This document shows, in pieces, positions 30,088 through 38,492 of a DNA stretch of 64,000 nucleotides. Source of the DNA: Paenibacillus sp. CC-CFT747 (GTDB lineage Bacteria > Bacillota > Bacilli > Paenibacillales > NBRC-103111); contig CP106741.1 in assembly GCA_030323305.1 (NCBI GenBank), positions 4,339,501-4,403,500 on the forward strand, written 5' to 3'. The notes under the pieces were generated by a model. The model saw only the letters and a program-made list of their open reading frames with translations. It searched no databases and had not been told where the DNA came from. Position numbers and translations under genes: made by a program. Each line of letters begins with the position of its first letter. Position 1 is the first letter of the stretch.

Positions 30088-30109
30088 GGGGTCCTTGACC
30101 GGGTTTTTT
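30066..30109 (+). terminator. Terminator of the glycosylation cluster
   Basis: AAAACCCGGTCA(A)GGACC and GGTCCTTGACCGGG pair over 14 bp or more, followed by six T. Confidence 0.93.
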
Positions 30110-30184
30110 GGCAGCATGGCTCCAGCTGTGCTGGTTCTCTTCTCAAGATCGTGTGAAATTCCTTCGGGCTACGAATGGATTCCG

Positions 30185-30604
30185 TCAGGTGGTCGTTTCT
30201 TCTTTAAACAACTGGGCGGTGCAATATTCAATAATATCGCTGCGGCGGACGATTCCGATGAATTTATCCATGTCGTCCACGACCGGAACGAAATTCTGGG
30301 CTTTGGCGAGGGCAATCAAATCTTCCATATTGGAATCGATGCGGACGGTCCGGTTCTGGATCCGCAAGGGAATTTCCGAAAGGGAATGCCGGTGGGCGGT
30401 TTCAAAATTCAGATCCTTAAGGCCTTTGAAGTACCACAGCAGATCGCCTTCCGTAACGGTTCCGGCATAGGTTCCGTCGTCGTTCAGAATAGGAACGGCG
30501 GTATAGCGGTGAAATTCCATTTTTTCCAGTGTCTGGCGCAGAGTAGTCTGCATGGTAAGGCAAATCACTTCCTGCTTGGGAAGCAGGAAAAAGGCAATGT
30601 TCAT
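30185..30604 (-). CDS. CBS-domain pair protein
   Basis: A 139-residue protein consisting of two CBS domains. The first contains HRYTAVPILNDDGTYAGTVTEGDLL, the second NFVPVVDDMDKFIGIVRRSD, each the usual CBS signature for adenine-nucleotide sensing. No catalytic domain is attached. B. subtilis CcpB/YkuL-type CBS proteins of this size are thought to respond to AMP/ATP or c-di-AMP levels; that is only a suggestion here. Single gene, convergent with the glycosylation cluster. Confidence 0.82.
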   Translation of the reverse strand: MNIAFFLLPKQEVICLTMQTTLRQTLEKMEFHRYTAVPILNDDGTYAGTVTEGDLLWYFKGLKDLNFETAHRHSLSEIPLRIQNRTVRIDSNMEDLIALAKAQNFVPVVDDMDKFIGIVRRSDIIEYCTAQLFKEETTT

Positions 30605-30775
30605 TACAAAAGGGCTCCTTTACCGATTTCTTTCTCCATCTATAAGTGTAACAAAATTAAGGAGCCGAGGATAGCGGGTTTACGTGGAAGCCTTAAAAGA
30701 GGTAAAGTAGGAGGGAAGTCCGGAAGCGTGTCATCTCCGGGCAGAACCTACTTTTTCAGGGAACAGGTGAAGAGA

Positions 30776-31222
30776 ATGGAAACCAAGCGGGTCATGACCG
30801 GCGAGGAGCTGAAGCAGTGCTTCTCTGTGCGGCTTAAAGTATTTGTAGAAGAGCAGAAGGTGCCGGCCGATCTGGAAATCGACGAGTTCGATGCTTCGCC
30901 CGATGCCTGTCATCATCTTCTGCTGCAGGGAGAGGACGGCGCCCCCGTCGGTACGGGGCGATGGCGCTTCTATACCCCCGATACGGCGAAGCTTCAGCGG
31001 ATTGCCGTGCTCTCCGAATATAGAGGAATCGGAGCAGGCCGCCGCCTTATTGCAGCTTTAGAGGCCTGGGCGAGGGAGGAGGGAGCCGCTTACTCCCTGC
31101 TCGACGCCCAGTGCCAAGCAGAGGCCTTCTACGCGAAGCTGGGCTACGAGACGATCTCGGACGAGCCCTTTGACGACGCCGGCATTCCTCATGTCCGGAT
31201 GCGCAAGAGCCTGGTGGACTAG
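30776..31222 (+). CDS. GNAT family N-acetyltransferase
   Basis: A 148-residue GNAT enzyme. The acetyl-CoA motif A is QRIAVLSEYRGIGAGRRLIAAL (RGIGAG core), with the AEAFYAKLGYE signature later. The N-terminus LKVFVEEQKVPADLEIDEFD is typical of the YjcF/ElaA-like subgroup. Substrate unknown. The ATG 30776 follows GGTGAAGAG. The frame upstream to 30095 is not part of the gene. Terminator at 31247-31276. Confidence 0.85.
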   Translation: METKRVMTGEELKQCFSVRLKVFVEEQKVPADLEIDEFDASPDACHHLLLQGEDGAPVGTGRWRFYTPDTAKLQRIAVLSEYRGIGAGRRLIAALEAWAREEGAAYSLLDAQCQAEAFYAKLGYETISDEPFDDAGIPHVRMRKSLVD

Positions 31223-31246
31223 ACACGTCCTCCGGCAGACCAAAAA

Positions 31247-31276
31247 CCAAGGGATTCCATGCCCTTGGTTTTTTGT
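31247..31276 (+). terminator. Terminator of GNAT gene
   Basis: ACCAAGGGATTCCATGCCCTTGGT with six T, an almost perfect hairpin. Confidence 0.88.
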
Positions 31277-31324
31277 GTTTTACGAACGGCGGATGATCCA
31301 GGCTGCTCCAATCAGCTAATCCCT

Positions 31325-31585
31325 TCAGAAGGTAGGAAGGTTATCCAGGTTGTTCGTCGGATCCCCGTCCGCATCGCTTCTTAAATGCTCGTCGCCGTCG
31401 CGCCCCTTGAACACATTCACGTGTTCAATCTGGCCGTTCTTGGCCATTGCCTGGGCTTCCTTGTAATTCACGACCTGGCCGCTTTCGAGGAGAAGCTCGA
31501 CGATATCCCCGTCCCCGTTCTTGCGCACAGCCTTAACCTGAGTCCGGTCCGGCCTCATGCCGGATTGTCCGTTGTTCGGTTCCAT
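31325..31585 (-). CDS. DUF3892-type small protein
   Basis: An 86-residue protein. QVKAVRKNGDGDIVELLLES and QAMAKNGQIEHVNVFKGRDGDEHLR form the DUF3892 core; the C-terminus LRSDADGDPTNNLDNLP is Asp-rich. AGGAGG lies ahead of ATG 31585. Function unknown; the family is frequent in sporulating Bacilli. Confidence 0.75.
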   Translation of the reverse strand: MEPNNGQSGMRPDRTQVKAVRKNGDGDIVELLLESGQVVNYKEAQAMAKNGQIEHVNVFKGRDGDEHLRSDADGDPTNNLDNLPTF

Positions 31586-31633
31586 GGCGGATCGCCTCCT
31601 TTCTCCCCTTAGTGTCCGACCGGACCGGAAGAA

Positions 31634-32380
31634 TCATACATCAAATTCGTAAGCCTTGTGCTGCTTCATGAACGTCATCCGTCCCGTCTTTCCCTTGAAG
31701 CTCTCCATGTTGTCTCCGTAGTGCATGAGAAGCACGGATTCCTGGATGTCTTCGGGAAGGGTAAGGAGCTCTCCGAGTGTGGCATGAACCGTCCCCGGCG
31801 TGATCAGCTGGCAGTCGTGCAGAATATGGCGGCAGCCCCGTTCGTGGTAAGCATACCGGATTAACCCGCGGTCAAACCGGGTGTCGGCCGTATAAAGCAG
31901 CCCTCCGTTAACGATAAGGCAGTAGCTCAGCTTGCCGGGCACGTGCTTCGTCTGGAAGAGCTCGATTGTAAAGCCGGGTGCCACCTCATGAACCGTTTCT
32001 TCCGGAATTTCGATGACGCGGAAATAAGCGTCCAGGCTGTCGGCGCCGTCTTCCGGGCTCTCCAACCCTCCTCTAAGCGTATGTTCCCACAAGGAGCGGC
32101 GAATCCCCGCCGGCACCAGCAGGTCCGGTTTACGTTCTTGTTCGAACTTCATTCGGAAAGCAATCTCTTCAAGCCCTCCGACATGATCGGCATGGGTGTG
32201 GGAGATGAAAATGCCGTCGATCTTCTCGAGGCCGACTCCCAGGTGGTGCAGGGCGGAAGGGGCGGTAATGCCGCAATCCACGAGCAGCGTATAATCCCCG
32301 CAGGTCATGAGGGCGTTGTTGTTGTAATACTTCTTGGCAAAAGCACTTCCCGTGCCGAGCATTTCAATGCGGATGGTCAT
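31634..32380 (-). CDS. MBL-fold metallohydrolase, RNase Z-like
   Basis: A 248-residue metallo-beta-lactamase-fold enzyme. The metal motif is FISHTHADHVGGLEE (HxHxDH), with further ligands in LYTADTRFDRG and the C-terminal LLMHYGDN. An N-terminal MLGTGSAF opens the fold. It could be an RNase Z-related nuclease or a small-molecule hydrolase; the compact length favours the latter. The ATG at 32380 follows GGATCCGT and the upstream 78 residues of frame lack similarity. Confidence 0.8.
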   Translation of the reverse strand: MTIRIEMLGTGSAFAKKYYNNNALMTCGDYTLLVDCGITAPSALHHLGVGLEKIDGIFISHTHADHVGGLEEIAFRMKFEQERKPDLLVPAGIRRSLWEHTLRGGLESPEDGADSLDAYFRVIEIPEETVHEVAPGFTIELFQTKHVPGKLSYCLIVNGGLLYTADTRFDRGLIRYAYHERGCRHILHDCQLITPGTVHATLGELLTLPEDIQESVLLMHYGDNMESFKGKTGRMTFMKQHKAYEFDV

Positions 32381-32552
32381 GGACGGATCCTCCGTGCGGC
32401 GCTTGGCCGTTTTTCTATAATTTAACATGCGGGAGGGCCGGATTTCAAAAAATCCCTTCCTCCTAACCAAAAAAGCCCTCCGCGCCTGCACCATGGGCAC
32501 CTGCCCGGCATAGGTTATCGTACCATCACAAATGAAGGGCGAGGGATCGGGC

Positions 32553-32756
32553 ATGGCAAAGAAAACGGGCAAGAAAAAAGAACTATCGACGGTGGACCGG
32601 AACCAGTTCAACATGAAAATTGTAACGTCCGACGTGTGTCATGCCTGCAAGCATAAATGCGCCAGGGGCATCCGGTATATGGAGGCCATGGCCCAGCCCG
32701 GAGCTTTGGGCAGAGGAGTTCCCTGCATCCTTACCAAAGGAAAGGGCTACAAGTAA
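32553..32756 (+). CDS. Small Cys-rich basic protein, 67 aa
   Basis: A 67-residue basic protein, N-terminus MAKKTGKKKELSTVDRNQFN, then VCHACKHKCARGIRYMEAM with cysteines spaced CX2CX3C (residues 29, 32, 36) and a fourth Cys at 58. This resembles a small metal-binding (zinc or iron) site, with a flanking Lys-rich nucleic-acid-binding-like tail. No characterised family recognised. An ATG at 32532 would add seven residues; 32553 is close to GAGGGATC. The gap to the neighbour CcdC gene is 105 bp. Confidence 0.6.
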   Translation: MAKKTGKKKELSTVDRNQFNMKIVTSDVCHACKHKCARGIRYMEAMAQPGALGRGVPCILTKGKGYK

Positions 32757-32815
32757 CCCGGTTCGGCCGATTACAATAGAACGCTGTTCCCGCATGTCCT
32801 CCTAATCCTCTCCGC

Positions 32816-32830
32816 TTCATGATATAATAG
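32816..32830 (+). promoter_or_regulatory. Extended -10 promoter ahead of the CcdC-like gene
   Basis: TGATATAAT at about 32819-32827 has the TGn extension and a consensus TATAAT. No clear -35. About 35 bp before ATG 32861. Confidence 0.55.
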
Positions 32831-32860
32831 AGGGAGTAGAAAACAAGGGAGGCGTGCCAT

Positions 32861-33346
32861 ATGATCCATCCGACTCAAGCCGGCCTTCAGGCCACATCCA
32901 CTGTCGGATCGGCGCTGTTTGCCGTTATGGTCATTCTTTATCGCATCAAGGGCGCCGCCAAGCCGGTTACCCTTCGTAAAATAATCATCCCCCCTCTGGC
33001 CATGAGCTCGGGCTTTCTAATGTTTCTGTTCCCTATGACGCGGATCCCCTGGCTGTGGGCGGTTGGGGCGTGGGCGGCGGGAGCGCTCTTCTTCTCTTAC
33101 CCGCTGATCCGCACGTCGCGTTTCGTTCCATCCGGCCGGGAGATCTACCTGGAGCGGTCCAAGGCGTTCGTGGTCATCCTGCTTGTGCTGCTGGCGATCC
33201 GGCTTCTTCTGCATAGTTATGTGGAGCGCTACGTAACCCTGCCGCAGACGGGTGCTCTGTTCTTCCTGCTTGCCTACGGCATGCTGCTCCCGTGGAGGCT
33301 CGCCATGGCTGCTCAGTTCCGCCGCTTGGAAGCCGCCCTTCGTTGA
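32861..33346 (+). CDS. ccdC: CcdC-like membrane protein
   Basis: A 161-residue membrane protein with five hydrophobic helices and a cytosolic basic stretch (RTSRFVPSGREIYLERSKAF). This is the CcdC/YvrB-type family found near cytochrome c and disulfide genes in Bacilli; its reaction is unknown. AAGGGAGG precedes ATG 32861. No ccdA or resA gene is beside it. Terminator 33367-33400. Confidence 0.75.
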   Translation: MIHPTQAGLQATSTVGSALFAVMVILYRIKGAAKPVTLRKIIIPPLAMSSGFLMFLFPMTRIPWLWAVGAWAAGALFFSYPLIRTSRFVPSGREIYLERSKAFVVILLVLLAIRLLLHSYVERYVTLPQTGALFFLLAYGMLLPWRLAMAAQFRRLEAALR

Positions 33347-33366
33347 TCAAGTGCCAAGAACAGCAG

Positions 33367-33400
33367 AAAGTCCCTCACCGTTTAGCGGGAGGGACTTTTC
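33367..33400 (+). terminator. Terminator of the ccdC-like gene
   Basis: AAGTCCCTC and GAGGGACTT pair, then a T-rich tail; convergent to the Spo0E-like gene. Confidence 0.8.
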
Positions 33401-33432
33401 TTATGATTAGGTAAGTTTGATTTCACGATCCA

Positions 33433-33588
33433 TTAGGGCTTCATTTGGCGGAGGATCAGGCGGTCGAGCCTCTCGCTGACGGCAACCACCTGGGGATGCC
33501 GGAAGTTGTACTGGTATTTGTGCGCGATCAGGGCCAGGTGTTTCTTGACGGACTCGATTTCGGCATCCAGCCGGCGGTTGTTCCTCAT
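33433..33588 (-). CDS. Spo0E-like aspartyl-phosphate phosphatase
   Basis: A 51-residue protein of the Spo0E family, which dephosphorylates phospho-Spo0A to delay sporulation. The motif is IESVKKHLALIAHKYQYN then HPQVVAVSERLDRLI, equivalent to the family SxELDxLI helix. I start at 33588 because AGGGAGGAAT precedes it; the longer frame to 33657 is not family-like. Small size is usual. Confidence 0.8.
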   Translation of the reverse strand: MRNNRRLDAEIESVKKHLALIAHKYQYNFRHPQVVAVSERLDRLILRQMKP

Positions 33589-33686
33589 GCCAGAATTCCT
33601 CCCTCGCGGTAAGTCGGCCTTGCCCCTGATTATATCGGTTTGAGGACAAGAAATCAAAAGGCTCCAGGGAAGAAAAATTTTACCGG

Positions 33687-33716
33687 TTGAATAAAGGAAC
33701 GTGTGTTCGCTATACT
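33687..33716 (+). promoter_or_regulatory. Sigma-A promoter ahead of gene 33769
   Basis: TTGAAT (33687-33692) and TATACT (33711-33716) with an 18-bp spacer. Confidence 0.7.
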
Positions 33717-33768
33717 AATAAAGAAGCCGATCCTGCGCTTCTACTATAACTATCCGTAAGGTGATCGC

Positions 33769-34137
33769 ATGCCGGATTATGAAATCGAGCAGGGGATCCA
33801 CGACTACATAGTCACGCTGTACTTGCAGAAGGCGCTGGACTGGGACCGGAAGCAGACGGGGCTGTTCAAGCTCGACCGGTTCTGGGAGGAGCTGGCCGGG
33901 CAGCTCGCCCGGTACGCGGAAGCCGAGCATGCCCGGATCCGCAAGAGGCTGAGGAGCACCGGCTGCCGCATCCTGCTGGAAGAGGTGTCGGCGGACCGGA
34001 ATGTCCATGTGATGTACCGCCATAAAGGGTATGAGCATCACTGCGTGATCATGCCGGCGGTGCTGAAAGGAAAGTGCGAAACGAGGCTTAAGGATTTTTG
34101 CTTACCCGCTAAACGGCCCCGTCCTTCCATGCTATAA
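33769..34137 (+). CDS. Hypothetical protein, 122 aa
   Basis: A soluble, mostly helical protein: MPDYEIEQGIHDYIVTLYLQ and ELAGQLARYAEAEHARIRKR, followed by a basic region with Cys and His (VMYRHKGYEHHCVIM). No domain recognised. It has its own promoter and ribosome site TAAGGTGAT. The last 15 residues (LPAKRPRPSML) look unlike a folded end; a missing base near 34090 could hide the true end. Confidence 0.55.
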   Translation: MPDYEIEQGIHDYIVTLYLQKALDWDRKQTGLFKLDRFWEELAGQLARYAEAEHARIRKRLRSTGCRILLEEVSADRNVHVMYRHKGYEHHCVIMPAVLKGKCETRLKDFCLPAKRPRPSML

Positions 34138-34182
34138 TCAGGAAATGTGATGCTGATTAGATAAAGGGGCCGTGAATTTATA

Positions 34183-35123
34183 ATGGTAGTCACCAGGATG
34201 GACATGAGAAGAAGATCAGCCGGAGTATGGCGGGGGAGGCTGGTCAGAATCACGCTCGTGCTGGCTGTCCTCCTGACGCTATGCGCGGCGGGGCTTTCCA
34301 CTTACGTAGGATGGAGCCTTACCCATCCCGCCAAGAAGCCTCTAACCGAGATGCCGTCGGATTACGGGCTGTCCTACGAGAAGATTTCATTCCCGAGCCG
34401 TGACGGCAAGATCTCCCTGAAGGGCTGGTTTCTTCCAGGAGCGGAGGGTACCGGCGGGAAGACGGTTATTATCGCTCACGGCTACTCGAAGAACCGTCTC
34501 CAAGACGATGCGCACATCATGCCGCTGGTCCAATCGATAATCAAAGAGGGCTATGGGGTGGTGATGTTTGACTTCCGCAATTCCGGCGAATCCGGAGGAA
34601 GCCTGACCTCGGTAGGCGAGTACGAGGAGCAGGACCTGCTGGGAGCGATTGATTGGGTGAAACAGGAGCATCCGGGACGGACGGCGCTGCTCGGGTTCTC
34701 GATGGGGGCCAGTACGGCCCTTATGGCGGCCGCAGAGGAGCCGTCGGTCGCGTCCGTCATAGCGGACAGCCCGTTCAGCCACCTCGAACGCTACCTGAAG
34801 GAGAACCTGCCGGCGTGGTCCCACCTTCCGAGCTTTCCGTTTACTCCCTTGATCTTGGGAATTCTCCCCCGCTGGTGGGCGTTCACCCGGGGCTCGTGGA
34901 CGTTTCGGCGGCAGCGGACGCCGTTTATCCGCGTCCCGTTCTGTTCATCCACAGCAAGGATGACGACAAGATTCCGTCGGTCAACAGCCAATCGATGTGG
35001 CAGGCTCATCCCGACAAGTTCGAATTCTGGGAAACGAAGCAGGCGGGACATGTCGGCTCGTACAAGCTTTTTCCCGAGGCCTATACGGAGAAGGTGCTGC
35101 AATTTTTGGCAGGGAACTTGTGA
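34183..35123 (+). CDS. Alpha/beta hydrolase with N-terminal membrane anchor, one frame break
   Basis: A membrane-anchored serine hydrolase of about 313 residues. The helix VRITLVLAVLLTLCAAGLSTYV lies near residues 17-40. The hydrolase core has VIIAHGYSKNRL (oxyanion), the nucleophile Ser in LLGFSMGASTALM, and the C-terminal AGHVGSYKLFPEAY with the His. The Asp region is HSKDDDKIPSVNS. It resembles the B. subtilis YqkD/YtmA group. One C is missing in the run 34866-34870. Start ATG 34183; ATG 34201 also possible. Confidence 0.8.
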
Positions 35124-35211
35124 AGATTTTTTACAAAACCATCGCAACTCTTCCTGAGGGACCGAGTATAAACTATCATGTAAACAACATCAGATGGAGG
35201 TTAGGTGGACG

Positions 35212-35826
35212 ATGAAGGCGAAACGAGTGGCTGTCCTTATCTGTGTCTTCTCGATGCTTTTTACGGCAACCGTCTTTGCGGATTCGCTGTGGGGAAGCTA
35301 TGAAGGATATTCGAAAGCCAAAGTCCGGATTAATGGGTCCGATGTAGCGTTCCCGGAAGGGGATGTTCCGGCGTTCGTTATGAACGGACGAACGGTGCTC
35401 CCGCTTCGTCAGCTGACGGATTCTTTACAGGCTATGGTGAAATGGGATAATGACGCCAAGACGGCGGATATTTATAAGCCCAACGTACACATGTTCTTTG
35501 CTCAGGATGTCAGCAACAAGGATTATTCCCTTCAGAAACCTTTCGCCAAGGTGGACCAGGGCAAGACCGTTAACTTCGTCGTATTCTCCCAGGTGGATAA
35601 CCTGAAGCTCCATGTGGACGGCTTCAAGATCTCCATCACCGCGCCGAGTGGAGAAGAGGCAGCGCCGGCTCTCGAGGTTCCGCTCGATACGAACGAAGAA
35701 TCGTTCTGGTACCCGTGGCCGTTCAAGGTCAACTTCACCCAGAAGGGGAACTACACCGTTAAGTTCTCTTTCCTGCTAAACAACGAGTATACGGTGGTCT
35801 CCCAGAAGGTTATCGTTTCCGAATAA
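35212..35826 (+). CDS. Secreted protein with copper-amine-oxidase-like N-terminal domain
   Basis: A 204-residue exported protein with signal peptide MKAKRVAVLICVFSMLFTAT cleaved near VFA. Residues about 35-90 match the copper amine oxidase N-domain, a stalk-like module common in Paenibacillus: VRINGSDVAFPEGDVPAFVMNG and TVLPLRQLTDSLQAMVKWDND, quoted in part. The rest is beta-sheet rich (VNFVVFSQVDNLKLHVDGFKI, FKVNFTQKGNYTVKFSFLL), Ig-like. Function unknown. GGAGG precedes ATG 35212. Confidence 0.78.
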   Translation: MKAKRVAVLICVFSMLFTATVFADSLWGSYEGYSKAKVRINGSDVAFPEGDVPAFVMNGRTVLPLRQLTDSLQAMVKWDNDAKTADIYKPNVHMFFAQDVSNKDYSLQKPFAKVDQGKTVNFVVFSQVDNLKLHVDGFKISITAPSGEEAAPALEVPLDTNEESFWYPWPFKVNFTQKGNYTVKFSFLLNNEYTVVSQKVIVSE

Positions 35827-35843
35827 GCGAAACCGGCCGAGAA

Positions 35844-35876
35844 GTCCTGGAATCTTATCCGATTCCGGGGCTTTTT
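35844..35876 (+). terminator. Terminator after the copper-amine-oxidase-domain gene
   Basis: TCCTGGAATC and GATTCCGGGG pair, followed by five T. Confidence 0.78.
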
Positions 35877-35968
35877 GCTGTATGGAGCCCAGGAATCGGG
35901 AGAGGAGGGCCGCTGATCCATCCTGGCGGCAGGGCGGACCTGCCGATCGGCCAGGGAGTGGTCCGGGT

Positions 35969-35998
35969 TTGACCTGCCGGGAGCTTAAATGGTACTAT
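35969..35998 (+). promoter_or_regulatory. Sigma-A promoter of the DUF1292 gene
   Basis: TTGACC (35969-35974) and TACTAT (35993-35998), spacer 18 bp. Confidence 0.75.
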
Positions 35999-36039
35999 AC
36001 GTTAAGCACACCATTTAACCGAAGAGATGAGGGAAAACC

Positions 36040-36351
36040 ATGAGCGATCATAAGCATGAGGATAACTGCGGATGCGGTCATGACCACGAGCACGAACACG
36101 AAGAAGATGTCTTTCTCGTAACCGATGCCGAAGGCAAGGAACACGAGATGGTGATGGTCTACACCTTCGAATCCGAGAGCCAGGCCTATGCGGTTCTACT
36201 GGACCGTAATGATCCGGAAGCCGACGGGGTCATCTTCCGCATTGAGGAAGAGAACGACGAAGCGTATCTCGTCAGCATCGAGGACGATGAAGAATGGAAC
36301 CGTGTGGTGGCCATTTATAATGAAATCGCAGCCGAAGAGAATGACAAGTAA
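36040..36351 (+). CDS. yrzB: DUF1292 family protein (YrzB-like)
   Basis: A 103-residue acidic protein with an N-terminal His/Cys-rich tail (SDHKHEDNCGCGHDHEHEH) and the DUF1292 core VFLVTDAEGKEHEMVMVYTF and YAVLLDRNDPEADGVIFRI. B. subtilis YrzB belongs to this family; function is unknown. The poly-His start could bind metal. Terminator 36390-36425 separates it from the convergent DUF1885 gene. Confidence 0.85.
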   Translation: MSDHKHEDNCGCGHDHEHEHEEDVFLVTDAEGKEHEMVMVYTFESESQAYAVLLDRNDPEADGVIFRIEEENDEAYLVSIEDDEEWNRVVAIYNEIAAEENDK

Positions 36352-36389
36352 GAGGTAACCGTAAACGGGCTTGCGAGCCTGCCTAACCA

Positions 36390-36425
36390 AGAAGAACCCT
36401 TCCCGCTAGGAAAGGGTTCTTCTTC
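36390..36425. terminator. Bidirectional terminator between DUF1292 and DUF1885 genes
   Basis: AGAAGAACCCTT and AAGGGTTCTTCT form a long hairpin; A- and T-rich on both ends, so it can serve both strands. Confidence 0.85.
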
Positions 36426-36436
36426 TGTAAGCAAGC

Positions 36437-36859
36437 TTATTTGCGCGGGTTGAAATACATGATTCGTCCGTTGAACAGGTGAAGCTCCGCTTTAAGGCGC
36501 TTCCCGAGATGCTTGCACAGCTCATTGGCTTTGGCTTTGTCTCCGTGGGTGGAGTCGTCGGGGAGCACCACCTGGATGAACGAGCGTTCCGTCCCGCTGC
36601 CGTCGGGGCGGCTTCCTACGCCCAGCACAATATATTTGTACAGGCTGTTCTTCCCTTTCAGGTAGAACCATTTTCCTTCGCCCTCCGGCTTCGTTTCGAA
36701 GCTGTAAGGAAATCCGGCGTCCTCGTAATCCCAGCCGAGCTGCTTGCCGGTTAGGGCGAGCTGGTCTTTGTAGCTGACGAGAGCCTCCTTGAGCTCGTCC
36801 AGGGTAAACGTCGGCTGCGCCGAGCCTTCGACCAATTGAATGTAAGCGCTTTGACTCAT
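36437..36859 (-). CDS. DUF1885 family protein
   Basis: A 140-residue soluble protein of the DUF1885 family known from Bacillus and Paenibacillus (MSQSAYIQLVEGSAQPTFTL, quoted start). Residues 45-120 hold the mixed alpha/beta core with FPYSFETKPEGEGKWFYLKG. No function known. Start 36859 is the first methionine of the family block; the upstream 66 residues of frame are not similar. Confidence 0.75.
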   Translation of the reverse strand: MSQSAYIQLVEGSAQPTFTLDELKEALVSYKDQLALTGKQLGWDYEDAGFPYSFETKPEGEGKWFYLKGKNSLYKYIVLGVGSRPDGSGTERSFIQVVLPDDSTHGDKAKANELCKHLGKRLKAELHLFNGRIMYFNPRK

Positions 36860-37116
36860 GCATGAACACCCGCCTATGGAATAAAATTCTTTTCCCATCA
36901 TAGCATTTGTCACCCGGTAAGGGAAGGGCTCCCCCGGTCCAATGCCGAACGATACGCTGGGATAAAGCTCTCTCAGCCCGGTGCCTCTCAGGAAGAAGGC
37001 GGCGGCCAGGGAACAGGACCGGATCCCCGATGCTGTTGTCTCTACCCGAAGAATCAAGAAAGCCCCGCCGCGGAGGCAGGGCTTGGGGAAATTAGTCGGT
37101 ATGGAAGGCTGGAGCT

Positions 37117-38166
37117 TTAGAGGTTGACGACATCGGGGAGCCGCTGCTCCACGCAGGCGATCGTCCGGCCTTCATGGATGGCTTTGTCGCCGAGAATGGT
37201 CACTTCCAGCGCCCGGTAGAATTCCTGGAGGTAAGGCTTAGGATCCAGGTTCTCTTCAATCATCCGGATGAGGTATTGAAATTGGCTTCCAGTCGGCTTG
37301 TAGGAGAAATCGATGTTGAATTCTTCCTTACGGCCGTCGGGATAGTGCTCAAGCTCAATCAGGTTGCCGAGATGCTGTTCCTCCAGGGGACGGTGGGTCC
37401 GGTACGTGATCCGGATCCGCCCTTTGGGGCCGATAAATTCCTTCAGATTCTCGTTCGGCATGTTATGTCCCCATCCGGCCTCGTAATACCCGATAGAGCC
37501 GTCGGAGAGCTTTATGTTGATCATTCCGTAGTTGTAGGTGTGTTCGGGTACGTCGGGCTCCAGCCTTTGGCCGAATCCGCTCACAGACACCACCTCCGCG
37601 CCGGTGAACCACCGCATAACGTCGACATAGTGGACCCCGCAGTCGACGATGGGGGAGACCTGATTGAGAAGGGCCAAGTGAGACTTCCAGTTGTCCACCG
37701 TTTTCTTGATCTGGGACATTCTCATGACGACCGGGCTTCCGATTACTCCATCGCGCACCATTTCTCCCACCCGCTGAAAGGTGGAATTGTGCCGGAGAAT
37801 ATGGCCGACCAGCACCTTGGTCTTAGCCGTACTGCCAAGCTGAACGATTTCAGCGGCATCCTTAAGGTTGGGGGCCATAGGCTTTTCGCAAAGAACGTGC
37901 TTGCCCGCCAGTACGCACGCCCGGGTAATTTCGAGATGGGAAGAGGGATAGGTGGCGATGATCACGATGTGCACATCATCCCTGACGAGATAATCGTTAT
38001 AATTGGTGCTCCAAGAGGCGGCCTGGTACCGGTCGGCGAATTCTTTCGCTTTCTCTTCGACCAAATCCGAAACGCCTATAAGATTAACCTGCGGGTGGTT
38101 GCTTATGTTATCTAAATGGGTGGCACCCATATATCCGCAGCCGACGAGGACGACCCCGTATTTCAT
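37117..38166 (-). CDS. Gfo/Idh/MocA-family oxidoreductase
   Basis: A 349-residue NAD(P)-dependent sugar oxidoreductase. The nucleotide fold starts VVLVGCGYMGATHLDNIS, and HVLCEKPMA is the family EKP motif. The C-terminal sheet domain carries VDCGVHYVDVMRWFTG. Likely substrate is a sugar or inositol derivative. The ATG 38166 gives the standard MKYGVVLVG start; ATG 38178 adds four residues. A single gene, with no clear operon partner, not linked to the carbohydrate locus downstream. Confidence 0.82.
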   Translation of the reverse strand: MKYGVVLVGCGYMGATHLDNISNHPQVNLIGVSDLVEEKAKEFADRYQAASWSTNYNDYLVRDDVHIVIIATYPSSHLEITRACVLAGKHVLCEKPMAPNLKDAAEIVQLGSTAKTKVLVGHILRHNSTFQRVGEMVRDGVIGSPVVMRMSQIKKTVDNWKSHLALLNQVSPIVDCGVHYVDVMRWFTGAEVVSVSGFGQRLEPDVPEHTYNYGMINIKLSDGSIGYYEAGWGHNMPNENLKEFIGPKGRIRITYRTHRPLEEQHLGNLIELEHYPDGRKEEFNIDFSYKPTGSQFQYLIRMIEENLDPKPYLQEFYRALEVTILGDKAIHEGRTIACVEQRLPDVVNL

Positions 38167-38180
38167 GATCCGCTTCACTT

Positions 38181-38492
38181 CCTGTTTGTTGGTCCGAAAC
38201 CAGCTATTTTAATGAAGGAATGGTTGTAAAACCTGGATGTCTTGCCAAACGGTGGTCGGCCTCATACGGTCTCGGCAGGTCGTTTGGGTGTATTCTTTTT
38301 TGCTATGCAGGTAAAATTATAGTGAAGTTATGCCTAAAAAGATAGTGTTGAATCTAGCGCATTTTGTATTGGATTTTGGCATTGGGGATTGTTGGAGAGG
38401 CTGTGCCGCCAAGAGGAAGGACAGGGGAAACGGGTTGCGCGGACATGAGAAAACCCGGTCCTTGGGAAAGGGCCGGGTCCTGGGAAGCGAGC
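38181..38492. other. Intergenic region between Gfo/Idh and decarboxylase genes
   Basis: About 310 bp with no gene. It holds a minus-strand TATAAT-like -10 near 38315 ahead of the Gfo/Idh gene, and a terminator at 38449-38480 for the decarboxylase. Confidence 0.5.
38449..38480 (-). terminator. Terminator of the decarboxylase gene
   Basis: On the minus strand GGACCCGGCCC and GGACCGGGTTTTC pair, then a short T-run. Confidence 0.8.

Noticed and set aside
32553..32756. Radical SAM motif in the small Cys-rich protein
   Set aside because: The spacing is CX2CX3C, not CX3CX2C, and the protein is far too short for a radical SAM barrel.
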